Below are positions 6,010 through 12,613 of a stretch of 36,140 nt of DNA, in pieces. The stretch spans positions 1 to 36,140 of IMG/VR virus record IMGVR_UViG_3300022538_000248; one strand, written 5' to 3'. The DNA is from a virus. The first letter of the stretch is position 1, and the number at the start of each line of letters is the position of its first letter. The notes beneath the pieces are model-generated. The model ran no database searches and was not told the DNA's origin. It saw only the letters and a program-made list of their open reading frames with translations. A program made the translations under genes and the position numbers.

Positions 6010-6881
6010 TAGAAATCCTCCTCTTGTGGTTTATTTCTAAAAGACATCCATTGGCTAATAAAAGCACACTCCACTGTGCCTGTTGCGCCCGACCTATTCT
6101 TACACACAATCAACTCAGCCTCCCCCGTGTCCTCAGCATTTGGGTCTAACTGCCTGTCAAAATAGCTTGGCCTGTGTATCAATATAATCTTGGTGGAGTC
6201 GTTCTCCATTGCCCCACTCTCCCGCAGGTCTGTCATACGTGGTCTTGGGTTTTCTCGTAATTCTGGCCCTCTGTTAAGTTGGGAGAACGCAATAACAGGG
6301 ATATTAAACTCCCTTGCTATGGCCTTTAGCTCCCTGCTTATCTCTGACACTTCCTCTTGCCTGTTTGCTACCTGCTTACGCAGGGACATAAGTTGAAGAT
6401 AATCTATAATCAAGCAGGCGATGGGCTCAACATCTTGAATAGATTTAAGAATCTCCCTTATTGAATCTGGCACAACATACGAATCGTCATTGATTATAAT
6501 GCTGTATTGGGACAGTTGCTCAAGTGCGGTATGAAACTTACCTAACACTTTAGCAGTAGCACACCCTCTTTTTATACTGTTGTAATCAACCTTGGCTAAA
6601 TTTGCTGCCAACAACTCTGTTATCTCCTCACAAGGCATTTCCAAGGTACATAGCAAACTTGCTCCTACATTGGCACTTGGTTGCCCTACATTTAAGAGTA
6701 TGTCCCTCGCCATACTACTCTTGCCCATACCAGGTCTACCTGCTATGGTTGACATCTCCCCCTTGCCGAATCCCAATATAAAGTCATCCAAGGCTTTAAT
6801 ACCAGATGTAATACCATCAAAAGGTTTACCTATGCTCTGCTTTATATCTTGAAGGTCTTTACGTAAATCAAATATTGGCAT
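6009..6881 (-). CDS. DnaB-like replicative helicase (RecA-fold ATPase domain)
   Basis: About 290 aa from M-P-I-F-D-L-R. Walker A is G-R-P-G-M-G-K-S-S (about residue 50), Walker B is C-L-I-I-D-Y-L-Q-L-M, followed by the sensor V-I-A-F-S-Q-L-N-R and the arginine-finger-like region R-E-S-G-A-M-E-N-D-S. These are DnaB/F4 helicase motifs. The N-terminal DnaB scaffold domain is missing, as in some phage helicases, so loading and primase contact must differ from the host's. The start at 6881 is chosen because a frame extending to 6947 would run into the tail of copy F; no strong SD is seen. Confidence 0.9.
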   Translation of the reverse strand: MPIFDLRKDLQDIKQSIGKPFDGITSGIKALDDFILGFGKGEMSTIAGRPGMGKSSMARDILLNVGQPSANVGASLLCTLEMPCEEITELLAANLAKVDYNSIKRGCATAKVLGKFHTALEQLSQYSIIINDDSYVVPDSIREILKSIQDVEPIACLIIDYLQLMSLRKQVANRQEEVSEISRELKAIAREFNIPVIAFSQLNRGPELRENPRPRMTDLRESGAMENDSTKIILIHRPSYFDRQLDPNAEDTGEAELIVCKNRSGATGTVECAFISQWMSFRNKPQEEDF

Positions 6882-6888
6882 ACTAAAC

Positions 6889-7155
6889 TTAATCCATAAA
6901 AGCAAATAATAGCTGTTGATTTTTCTGTAGTAATATTTCAAGAGCATACCAGCTACACCCCCACGATGCAGCTACCTTCATTGTAGAGTAACGAGATATA
7001 TGTGTAGAATTTGGTAGAAATATAACTGGATAATTTCCATTATGCCACCCAACAATTTTGCCTGCTTTGCCAATATCTTTTTGTGCCGCATCGTTTGGGT
7101 CTACTTCACCAAGATATTTGACCATAGTACCAATAGGATACTTCTTGTCACTCAT
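6889..7155 (-). CDS. KOW/SH3-like small protein with QLLFAFM tail (copy F)
   Basis: 88 aa: K-K-Y-P-I-G-T-M-V-K-Y-L-G at the start, I-G-K-A-G-K-I-V-G-W in the middle, and the tail Q-K-N-Q-Q-L-L-F-A-F-M-D. With copy G it forms a subgroup whose first strand reads Y-P-I-G-T rather than F-K-I-G-D. Its start overlaps the upstream gene by 8 bp (ATGAGTGA). Confidence 0.87.
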   Translation of the reverse strand: MSDKKYPIGTMVKYLGEVDPNDAAQKDIGKAGKIVGWHNGNYPVIFLPNSTHISRYSTMKVAASWGCSWYALEILLQKNQQLLFAFMD

Positions 7156-7441
7156 TATTATCTTGCTCCATTATCTTATCACGAACAGATTTACCTTGTG
7201 GTTTGGGTTTAGGCTTGTAACTTTGTTTATACTGTTTATTCAAGTTATTCAATACCCAACGCATACAAACTGCTGGCCAATAGGATATACCCTTCCATCC
7301 CTTGCTCTCAAAGTAGAGGTAACAACTTTGTGCCATATAATCCAATTGTGTGTTGCTAAAGGTGTATCTCTTGTCATGGCAGTATTGTTTCATTACCTCA
7401 AGAACTTCGGTGTCTGAATTGGGTTTATTGGGTTTAGGCAT
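7148..7441 (-). CDS. Phage replication accessory protein fragment-like (possible helicase loader)
   Basis: 97 aa with Y-L-Y-F-E-S-K-G-W-K-G near the middle, then Y-W-P-A-V-C-M-R-W-V-L-N-N and a Lys/Pro-rich tail. The 'F..Y..S.GW......W...V..W' pattern is what closes many phage replication-initiation and DnaC-loader partner proteins. Its position one gene upstream of the helicase fits a role in helicase loading, but this is inference; no ATPase or winged-helix domain is present. Confidence 0.75.
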   Translation of the reverse strand: MPKPNKPNSDTEVLEVMKQYCHDKRYTFSNTQLDYMAQSCYLYFESKGWKGISYWPAVCMRWVLNNLNKQYKQSYKPKPKPQGKSVRDKIMEQDNNE

Positions 7442-7444
7442 ATA

Positions 7445-7678
7445 CTATTCCATAAAACTAAATAATAATTGTTGATTTGGTAGCACCAATGGCTCTATGT
7501 CACTCCATTTAACAGGAACCCACCCTGTAGACGTAGATGCACAATGAGGAGACTCTGGTAGTCTCACTTCACAGTAGCAATCAAATACATAAATAATTTC
7601 ACCTGTTGTATTTTTACATTGCTCACAGCTTCCTACATATCTAACCTTCGTACCTATGGGGTATCTTTTATCAGCCAT
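7445..7678 (-). CDS. KOW/SH3-like small protein with QLLFSFM tail (copy G)
   Basis: 77 aa: K-R-Y-P-I-G-T-K-V-R-Y-V-G, then T-G-E-I-I-Y-V-F-D-C-Y-C and the tail V-L-P-N-Q-Q-L-L-F-S-F-M-E. It has four cysteines (C-E-Q-C and C-Y-C), so it might also bind a metal. SD (AGGAGG) is clear, and it lies between the single-strand-binding-like gene and the replication accessory gene. Confidence 0.87.
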   Translation of the reverse strand: MADKRYPIGTKVRYVGSCEQCKNTTGEIIYVFDCYCEVRLPESPHCASTSTGWVPVKWSDIEPLVLPNQQLLFSFME

Positions 7679-7688
7679 AATTTACCTC

Positions 7689-7970
7689 CTAAAACGGTAC
7701 ATCCCCTACTGGTGTACCACCCTGCTCACATGCAGGTGTTATGGTGTCCTTAATATAAATATACTCAAGAACCTTGGTAATCCCAAGCTGTAACTTTACC
7801 AAATCTGTTGGCTTAAAGGATTTAGTACGCTTCCACCCAGTATCATCTTTATAGCTTTTATCAATGGTAATAGACTGAAAATTACCTTTAGGTGTTTCGT
7901 TACTCCAAACAGCGATTTGGATACCACCAACTCTAATTGTTTTTTCTGGTGCTCTTTTTTCTTGTGCCAT
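7689..7970 (-). CDS. Single-strand DNA-binding-like protein with DVPF tail
   Basis: The start at 7970 (MAQEKRAPEKTIRVGG) has an AGGGG SD; the upstream in-frame ATG at 8003 lies inside the neighbouring gene. The 93-aa body, I-R-V-G-G-I-Q-I-A-V-W-S-N, then S-I-T-I-D-K-S-Y-K-D and T-K-S-F-K-P-T-D-L, has the strand pattern of an OB-like or PC4-like nucleic-acid-binding domain. It ends G-D-V-P-F, close to the D-I-P-F terminus through which bacterial SSB recruits partners. Placement next to helicase and primase supports an SSB role; overall homology to SSB is not evident. Confidence 0.75.
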   Translation of the reverse strand: MAQEKRAPEKTIRVGGIQIAVWSNETPKGNFQSITIDKSYKDDTGWKRTKSFKPTDLVKLQLGITKVLEYIYIKDTITPACEQGGTPVGDVPF

Positions 7971-7989
7971 AATACTACCCCTTTCTAAA

Positions 7990-8226
7990 TTAAGTTTTTT
8001 CAAAACCTATTGATAATTTCCGTCCCCTCTGAACTAAATCATATAACTTTTCCTCAAAACCGTTATCAGCAGCTTCCTCAGTTGTATTATCTCGGACTTG
8101 TGCCCATGTTAAATAACCTACATCAAAGGCAAACTCCATTAATTTTTTATTTTCCTTCAACAGATAGCTTGCCGTCTTTACAATCGTTCTGTCTATATCT
8201 CTTTCAAGTTTATCTTTACCATTCAT
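7990..8226 (-). CDS. Hypothetical helical protein (78 aa)
   Basis: The product is charged and mostly helical, beginning MNGKDKLERDIDRTIVKTAS and ending with R-G-R-K-L-S-I-G-F-E. SD GAGGTGA precedes the ATG, which overlaps the stop of the upstream zinc-ribbon gene as ATGA. No family recognised; location suggests a replication-associated function. Confidence 0.78.
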   Translation of the reverse strand: MNGKDKLERDIDRTIVKTASYLLKENKKLMEFAFDVGYLTWAQVRDNTTEEAADNGFEEKLYDLVQRGRKLSIGFEKT

Positions 8227-8402
8227 AACTCACCTCTTTGTTCCTTTAAGAATCCTTTACACACAACACATTTTACCTTCGGAGGAACTTTGCCTTTGGA
8301 GTTTGGTTGCACTTTGTTCATCGCCATATCTGGACTGTGCGTTGATGGTTTACCACATTTAGGACAGCTTATTTCCCAATAAGATTTACTCCCACCTGCC
8401 AT
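8223..8402 (-). CDS. Zinc-ribbon protein (59 aa)
   Basis: A 59-codon frame fills the gap between two genes. ATG at 8402 follows AAGGAG, and TGA overlaps the next ATG (ATGA). The sequence begins MAGGSKSYWEISCPKCGK and has a second pair C-V-V-C near residue 45, giving a C-P-K-C / C-V-V-C zinc ribbon with a basic linker rich in Lys and Pro. Probable zinc-binding, function unknown. Confidence 0.8.
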   Translation of the reverse strand: MAGGSKSYWEISCPKCGKPSTHSPDMAMNKVQPNSKGKVPPKVKCVVCKGFLKEQRGEL

Positions 8403-8404
8403 AA

Positions 8405-8677
8405 TTATTCTCCTTGTTCGTTCATAAATTCAAATAGTAATTGTTCATTTGGTTTACTTGCCAATTCTATCATTTTTGCCTGTAACCACCAACGAGTTTC
8501 TTTTGGCTCTCTATCCCGTCTCGGCCTACCCATATCTACTACATAAGACACATGCTCACCACCATCATAAATATCAATATCCACAATAGTACCTTTTTTA
8601 TTTAACTCATAAGGTTCTATCGAAGAGCAATTAATAATTCTAACCCTGTCACCTATTTTGAATGCCATATTATTCAT
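8405..8677 (-). CDS. KOW/SH3-like small protein with QLLFEFM tail (copy H)
   Basis: About 90 aa: A-F-K-I-G-D-R-V-R-I-I at the start, K-K-G-T-I-V-D-I-D-I in the middle, and P-N-E-Q-L-L-F-E-F-M-N-E-Q-G-E at the end. Here five residues follow the Met of the motif, so the tag tolerates a short extension. Two possible starts exist (8677 and 8668); neither has a strong SD. The gene lies immediately after the terminator at 8694-8731. Confidence 0.87.
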   Translation of the reverse strand: MNNMAFKIGDRVRIINCSSIEPYELNKKGTIVDIDIYDGGEHVSYVVDMGRPRRDREPKETRWWLQAKMIELASKPNEQLLFEFMNEQGE

Positions 8678-8693
8678 AATGGTATAATTCCAA

Positions 8694-8731
8694 TAAAAGG
8701 CGTAAAGGGGTAAAGTCCTCTACGCCTTTAT
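8694..8731 (-). terminator. Rho-independent-type terminator after the 8753-9115 gene
   Basis: Arms aaaggcgtaaagg (8696-8708) and cctctacgccttt (8717-8729) pair at 12 of 13 positions around an 8-nt loop. On the minus strand the hairpin is followed by a short T-rich run. It lies between two same-strand genes and could reduce readthrough into the replication block. Confidence 0.7.
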
Positions 8732-8752
8732 TTAATTACTTACAACAGTTGT

Positions 8753-9115
8753 CTAATCCAGGTTGATGAACTCACCGTTTCCATTGGGGTCGATGAATTT
8801 GTCCTTTTCGCAGGGGAGGTCTTCCGTGTAAAGACCTTCCTCACTGTGAAAATCGCCCTGAACCCATACGACCTTCGAGCTATTCCTGGCTCTGCCGGAG
8901 TCGGTGTTAATCAGATACGCTCTTGCTGTGGCATACTTGTTGCTCTTGATGGATACCAACTGATAATCAACGCCGTTCTCATGCTCAAGAATCATCCCGA
9001 TTGGGAATGTTCTTGTGGCACACGCCTCTACCAAAGCCACTAAAGCCTTGGCTACTTTTGGCTTGTTGGTGTCAATAGTCACCATCTTGCCAGCTAATTT
9101 TACTTTTATTTTCAT
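8753..9115 (-). CDS. Hypothetical protein (120 aa) in a GC-richer segment
   Basis: The protein begins MKIKVKLAGKMVTIDTNKPK and later has Y-Q-L-V-S-I-K-S-N-K-Y-A and S-S-K-V-V-W-V-Q-G-D-F, suggesting a beta-rich fold. No family is recognised. The segment uses clearly more G and C at third positions than its neighbours and ends at a terminator, so it may be a separately acquired cassette. AAAGG precedes the ATG. Confidence 0.8.
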   Translation of the reverse strand: MKIKVKLAGKMVTIDTNKPKVAKALVALVEACATRTFPIGMILEHENGVDYQLVSIKSNKYATARAYLINTDSGRARNSSKVVWVQGDFHSEEGLYTEDLPCEKDKFIDPNGNGEFINLD

Positions 9116-9119
9116 CTTT

Positions 9120-9575
9120 CTAACCTTTCAAATTTAGTGATTCAACAATCTTCTTTACACTTTCTGTCTTGGTGGGGTATTGGCCAAATGTATTAAGAAT
9201 ATGAACAAGAATAGTAGAACGTGACCAATTATATTCAGAAGGATTGTCACTTGCTTTTTGTGCCTCTTTATACTCATCGGCTAACTGATTGAGCATCTTT
9301 ATGTTTTGGCTGTTAGGTATAGCAAGATTTAATCCTACTGCTACTTTTTCCCATTCAGTTGGTTTGGCCTTGTCAACTACACTGTTGACCGAACCCCTTT
9401 TCGCACTACGTTCCTCATAGACATAATCTATGTACTTCTCTGCTAATTCTGTAATCTTCTGTACAGCATAAATATCCTCCGATTTTTCTATCAATGATTT
9501 TGTTATTGCTAATTTACTTATTCGTAAGTCTTTGTCTACAAATGCTTTAATTTCGTCTTTTGTGTAAGCCACCAT
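9120..9575 (-). CDS. Hypothetical helical protein (151 aa)
   Basis: A mostly alpha-helical, charged protein starting with M-V-A-Y-T-K-D-E-I-K-A-F, with I-T-E-L-A-E-K-Y-I-D-Y-V-Y-E-E-R near residue 45 and a C-terminal helix ending L-N-L-K-G. No catalytic or metal motif is visible. It starts behind AGGGG, one base after the stop of copy I. Function unknown. Confidence 0.8.
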   Translation of the reverse strand: MVAYTKDEIKAFVDKDLRISKLAITKSLIEKSEDIYAVQKITELAEKYIDYVYEERSAKRGSVNSVVDKAKPTEWEKVAVGLNLAIPNSQNIKMLNQLADEYKEAQKASDNPSEYNWSRSTILVHILNTFGQYPTKTESVKKIVESLNLKG

Positions 9576-9576
9576 A

Positions 9577-9831
9577 CTACCCCTTCATAAAATTGAATAA
9601 TAACTGTTGACCTTTTATTGTTACACGCTCTATGTTAGATGGCCTATGCCATTTAGTTTTTATTGCCATACCACAATTTTCATCATCGCATATTACACAA
9701 ACGGAAGTATCATATACAGCCTGAATCCAACCATTTTCATCTATCGAAACAATTTTCCCATCCCCGTGTATCCATTTTGGGTTTTTTGGTTTTACTTTAT
9801 CACCTACCTTGAATTTTTCATACCATTGCAT
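9577..9831 (-). CDS. KOW/SH3-like small protein with QLLFNFM tail (copy I)
   Basis: 84 aa from M-Q-W-Y-E-K-F-K-V-G-D-K-V-K. This start follows GAGGAGGG, whereas an ATG 21 bp upstream precedes the SD. A G-D-G-K-I-V-S-I-D-E-N-G turn fits the KOW pattern, and two Cys (C-V-I-C) sit in the middle. It ends I-K-G-Q-Q-L-L-F-N-F-M-K-G. It overlaps the upstream gene by 14 bp. Confidence 0.87.
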   Translation of the reverse strand: MQWYEKFKVGDKVKPKNPKWIHGDGKIVSIDENGWIQAVYDTSVCVICDDENCGMAIKTKWHRPSNIERVTIKGQQLLFNFMKG

Positions 9832-10060
9832 CTGCACCCTCCTCTGGTACATTCATATAGTCATGTGTTGGATAGTGTTCACAGTCTTTCAACATCATTT
9901 CAAGTTTCTTTATCAATTCTTTTGGTGTTTTACTCGGTAATACACCCAAGCCATCTGTGCAAGCCATTATTTTACCTTTATCATCACGATATACTTCATG
10001 CACACTGTAGTAATCTTCACCATTTTCTTTGTGAATTAGTATTTGGTAGTTCCATTGCAT
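9818..10060 (-). CDS. Conserved small protein, 'MQWNYQILIHKE' family
   Basis: 80 aa starting at 10060 behind AGGGGA. The N-terminal half, W-N-Y-Q-I-L-I-H-K-E-N-G then Y-S-V-H-E-V-Y-R-D-D-K-G-K-I, and a following 'S.TP.EL...L..ML.D' helix make up a small beta-beta-alpha protein seen in many phages and bacteria, of unknown function. An open frame upstream to 10186 runs through the AT-rich and GC-rich non-coding element and is not likely translated. Confidence 0.85.
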   Translation of the reverse strand: MQWNYQILIHKENGEDYYSVHEVYRDDKGKIMACTDGLGVLPSKTPKELIKKLEMMLKDCEHYPTHDYMNVPEEGADAMV

Positions 10061-10151
10061 TATATAATCCCCTATATATACTAAAGTATTATACTTAGTG
10101 TTATATATATACTTTGTATTATAATAACACTTAGGTATATATATACTACAT
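10061..10151 (-). promoter_or_regulatory. AT-rich leader with TATAAT-like boxes and inverted repeats
   Basis: This 91-bp stretch is almost wholly A and T. It contains an inverted repeat GTGTTAT/ATAACAC (about 10099-10129) and two minus-strand TATAAT-type hexamers, but no convincing -35 at the right distance. It separates the GC-rich element at 10152-10345 from the gene at 9818-10060 and may be a promoter or leader. Confidence 0.35.
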
Positions 10152-10345
10152 ATAGGACGGGCAGGATTACCCCACCCTGCACCCACAACCAGATTCAGGC
10201 AGAATACACCTGGTTATTGTAGCCCGTTCTCAATTTCAAGCTTCATCGCCTTCCCTTACCTAACGCTGCCACGCCACCGTCCCACTATTCACTTGCCAAA
10301 ATTATGTGTCCCTCCCTATCTACTACGAGATTGGGGGGGTTTTCA
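10152..10345 (-). ncRNA. GC-rich structured non-coding element, probable RNA
   Basis: About 195 bp with no gene, far richer in G and C than its flanks. Read on the minus strand it is purine-rich. Self-complementary segments (plus coordinates): 10156-10162 with 10222-10228 (7 bp), 10187-10192 with 10210-10215 (6 bp), 10161-10165 with 10176-10180 (5 bp), 10155-10160 with 10277-10282 (6 bp), and a hairpin 10310-10316 with 10333-10339 closed inside by atct/agat. Some of these compete, as in alternate or pseudoknotted folds. No tRNA cloverleaf fits. The strand is inferred from gene direction and base bias. It lies 5' of the 9818-10060 gene, so it could be a leader or an independent RNA. Confidence 0.55.
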
Positions 10346-10427
10346 CGCCCGATAAATAATAATTCTCAGAATTTTTGTAACTTTTTTCAATATTTTATTA
10401 ACGATTGTATCGGTTGTAAGGTTTATA

Positions 10428-10676
10428 TCAGAACCCTTGTTTTATCATATCCTCGTCCGATATATCCAAAGTTTTCATACCTCTAATCGACTCCCGATTT
10501 CTCTTGTAAGTATTACGTAAGTCCACAGCATTATCAAATTCCATCAGGTAGTGCTTACTAAGCGACTTTATACGCTCCCGTATGGTCGCTAATGATACCC
10601 CCTGCTTTTTTGCTATGGTTTGCAATGAGAAATTCTGTGCAAACAGTACCAAAGTTGTTTTCTGTTTGTTAGTCAT
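10428..10676 (-). CDS. Helix-turn-helix DNA-binding protein (sigma region 4 / LuxR-like HTH)
   Basis: 82 aa. Residues 10-40 read as a tri-helical HTH: L-F-A-Q-N-F-S-L-Q-T-I-A-K-K-Q-G-V-S, then L-A-T-I-R-E-R-I-K-S-L as recognition helix. This spacing is that of sigma-70 region 4 or LuxR-type HTHs. The C-terminus is charged and contains I-R-G-M-K-T-L-D-I-S-D-E-D. It probably regulates phage transcription, and is the only obvious DNA-binding regulator in the left arm. It sits next to the non-coding element at 10152-10345, a possible target. Confidence 0.8.
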   Translation of the reverse strand: MTNKQKTTLVLFAQNFSLQTIAKKQGVSLATIRERIKSLSKHYLMEFDNAVDLRNTYKRNRESIRGMKTLDISDEDMIKQGF

Positions 10677-10680
10677 ACAA

Positions 10681-10899
10681 CTACTCCATGAAATTGAATA
10701 ATAATTGCTGATTTTTTATTATCATAGATGCCCAACTTTTGTATACAGGTGTTTTATCCCCGTTAGCATTACATACCCATATCATATCAGACCCTGTACT
10801 TACATTTGTAATTACACACTCTTCATTTATTTTCATCATACCACCATACCATTGCGGTAGACCTTTCAGCATGACTTTATCACCTACCTTAAACTTCAT
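10681..10899 (-). CDS. KOW/SH3-like small protein with QLLFNFM tail (copy J)
   Basis: 72 aa, the shortest stand-alone member: MKFKVGDKVMLKGLPQWYGG at the start, then C-V-I-T-N-V-S and I-W-V-C-N-A-N-G-D strands, and the tail I-K-N-Q-Q-L-L-F-N-F-M-E. Its compact body shows how little separates the opening KOW strand from the tag. It directly precedes the HTH gene. Confidence 0.87.
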   Translation of the reverse strand: MKFKVGDKVMLKGLPQWYGGMMKINEECVITNVSTGSDMIWVCNANGDKTPVYKSWASMIIKNQQLLFNFME

Positions 10900-10953
10900 T
10901 TTTAGCCCCTAATATCGTAATAGTTAGATGGTTACTTAACAATTTTATAAGTT

Positions 10954-11322
10954 TTATAGCTTAATCAGTGGTAAATTATCCTTCGCACGGATTTTATTTA
11001 GCATAGGAATAGGATTGGGGGGTAAATATATATGCTTAGGTAATAAACTATTCATTATTTGTTCTTGTTGTATTTGCTCTATTTCGGTTTTTGAAAACTC
11101 AAACCACTCCCCAATTTTTCGTTTACTTTGATATTTTTTATGTAAAAACTTCTCAACTATCTTAGCTGGTTTATTAAAACGTTCTTTATAAATCAATGTA
11201 AGTGGGTACGGACAACCGGCTTGTAGTATTTGTAACCTTTCTTCTGGATTTTCTGAAGTTCCGATTTTATAAAAATTTGAGTTACCGCACCGAATCAAGT
11301 ATAGGTATTTTTTGTTTTTCAT
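10954..11322 (-). CDS. GIY-YIG / T5orf172-type nuclease-like protein
   Basis: 122 aa. The N-terminus, Y-L-Y-L-I-R then F-Y-K-I-G-T-S-E-N-P-E-E-R-L, is the GIY-YIG core in its T5orf172/MUG113 form, with the Arg of 'ERL' as catalytic candidate. A Glu in I-V-E-K-F-L-H-K-K-Y and E-W-F-E-F complete the usual pattern. Such proteins occur widely in phages, as free-standing homing-type nucleases or as domains in larger proteins. It follows a very short gene that looks like a truncated relative of 3182-3397. No strong SD is visible. Confidence 0.85.
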   Translation of the reverse strand: MKNKKYLYLIRCGNSNFYKIGTSENPEERLQILQAGCPYPLTLIYKERFNKPAKIVEKFLHKKYQSKRKIGEWFEFSKTEIEQIQQEQIMNSLLPKHIYLPPNPIPMLNKIRAKDNLPLIKL

Positions 11323-11328
11323 ATTTAA

Positions 11329-11418
11329 TTACTTTTTACGAGCATTATAAAATTCTTTGGTGCTTGGAAAATTGATTGGGCCAACTTCTTTTTCATACCA
11401 TTTGTCAAATTCTTTCAT
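11329..11418 (-). CDS. 29-aa peptide, possible truncated relative of the 3182-3397 protein
   Basis: A frame of 29 codons reads MKEFDKWYEKEVG, then P-I-N-F-P-S-T-K-E-F-Y-N-A-R-K-K. ATG at 11418 has GGAG 7 bp upstream, inside the end of the peptidase gene, and the stop lies 6 bp before the GIY-YIG ATG. The opening matches MEQFDKWWNKKY of the 71-aa protein at 3182-3397 but the A-W-K-A-A-L-E half is missing. Either a genuine short peptide or a remnant. Confidence 0.55.
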   Translation of the reverse strand: MKEFDKWYEKEVGPINFPSTKEFYNARKK

Positions 11419-12613
11419 TTTGATTCTCCAATATTATGGTATCACTTGGGTAAGCACATTCCTCACATATTTGTGTGCCGTATCTTTCTATAATTTTATG
11501 GTCTTTCGGTATGGGCTTTTCACATACCCAGCATTTCACAGGTTCTTTGTCACCCACATAGAATAGTGCGGCACAATCACTACAATATAACTCCCCATTC
11601 ATATACTTGAGTGAATTGCCAACCTTCATTTCACTTGTTTTTATCCCACACTCATAGCAAGCAAACAAATAGCTTTTCTTCTCCACATTATTGATGCTCA
11701 GGTTTAACTCTTTCAAACAGGAATAGCAGAATTTTTGCTTTCCTTTCTCGTATAACAAGGCCTCCTTTTTGTACTGCTTACATTTATCGCATGGGGCATA
11801 TTTATCATATGAAGTATAAGATACAGCCTGTGCCTTTATTACAGTTGGTTCAGGTGGTAGTGATGCATACTTTTTTGGCTTCATGTTGATTACTATTTCC
11901 TCCGTAAACTTCATGCTATTCCACAGGGCATCGACAGATACATATTCATAAGCGGTATGGGGTTTGTAATATCCACAGGACAAGTTCACGCAGGAAACAC
12001 CAACCCTGTTATTCCACAATTTCATCACATCCGTGACAGTGCCCGTGCAGTTTTTATACTTGTATTTCTTTTTTATCAATCCAATCTCAGAGGAAAAGTC
12101 GTGGGATATAGTTTTGTTGCCCCAATAGGTTTGTATGAAGTCCCTGTTGCCTTTTCTATCTAACTGAATCAGGTATCTGCAATCGTTAAAGAATATCTTA
12201 TCCATGCCTGTGCTACCTTTGCACCCTGACTCCTCCCTTGAGAAGAACACAACCTTTATTTGGGGTATTACTTTTAACAGATACAAACAAACGAATATCC
12301 CGCATTTATCATCTCCGCCTATGCCCACTCTCCTTTTGTTACTCATGGCAAACAGTACATTGTTATCATCTGTGTCTTTGTATATCTTGAAATCGTCCAC
12401 AAAGTCATGCACGGTGTCCATGTGCGATGTCACACAGGGATATGTCTTTGCCTTGCCTTTCGTGACAATGAGGTTTCCAACAGCGTCAATATGATAGGGC
12501 AGCTTCAATTTCTTAAGCTCCTTGTCGAGATACAGCACCATCAGCTTCTCGTTCTCGCTGTTTGTCTGAACCATCAGTACATCGAGCAGTTTGTTGAACC
12601 AATAATATTCCAT
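11405..12613 (-). CDS. M20-type metallopeptidase fused to zinc ribbons
   Basis: 402 aa. Residues 1-250 carry the M20/PepT di-zinc peptidase motifs in order: T-S-H-M-D-T-V-H-D (metal His and catalytic Asp, about residue 63), G-I-G-G-D-D-K-C-G-I (bridging Asp), S-R-E-E-S-G-C-K-G-S (catalytic and metal Glu), L-D-R-K-G-N and K-P-H-T-A-Y-E (last metal His). All expected ligands are present, so it is probably active on small peptides or an amidated substrate. From about residue 275 the protein carries three ribbon-like Cys sets (C-D-K-C ... C-Y-S-C; C-Y-E-C ... C-S-D-C; C-W-V-C ... C-E-E-C). Such a peptidase in a phage, and this fusion, are unusual. It overlaps the next gene upstream as TAATG. Confidence 0.85.
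   Translation of the reverse strand: MEYYWFNKLLDVLMVQTNSENEKLMVLYLDKELKKLKLPYHIDAVGNLIVTKGKAKTYPCVTSHMDTVHDFVDDFKIYKDTDDNNVLFAMSNKRRVGIGGDDKCGIFVCLYLLKVIPQIKVVFFSREESGCKGSTGMDKIFFNDCRYLIQLDRKGNRDFIQTYWGNKTISHDFSSEIGLIKKKYKYKNCTGTVTDVMKLWNNRVGVSCVNLSCGYYKPHTAYEYVSVDALWNSMKFTEEIVINMKPKKYASLPPEPTVIKAQAVSYTSYDKYAPCDKCKQYKKEALLYEKGKQKFCYSCLKELNLSINNVEKKSYLFACYECGIKTSEMKVGNSLKYMNGELYCSDCAALFYVGDKEPVKCWVCEKPIPKDHKIIERYGTQICEECAYPSDTIILENQNERI

Noticed and set aside
9607-10098. 163-codon plus-strand frame
   Set aside because: Antisense shadow of copy I and the 9818-10060 gene, with a low-complexity Tyr/His/Phe composition.
10061-10186. Upstream extension of the 9818-10060 gene (GTG start at 10186)
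   Set aside because: The extension runs through the AT-rich leader and GC-rich element, giving a Tyr/Asn/Lys-rich peptide; the ATG at 10060 has the SD.
10152-10345. tRNA or tmRNA in the GC-rich element
   Set aside because: Acceptor-like and T-arm-like helices exist, but there is no TTC-type T-loop, no D-arm and no tmRNA tag region on either strand.
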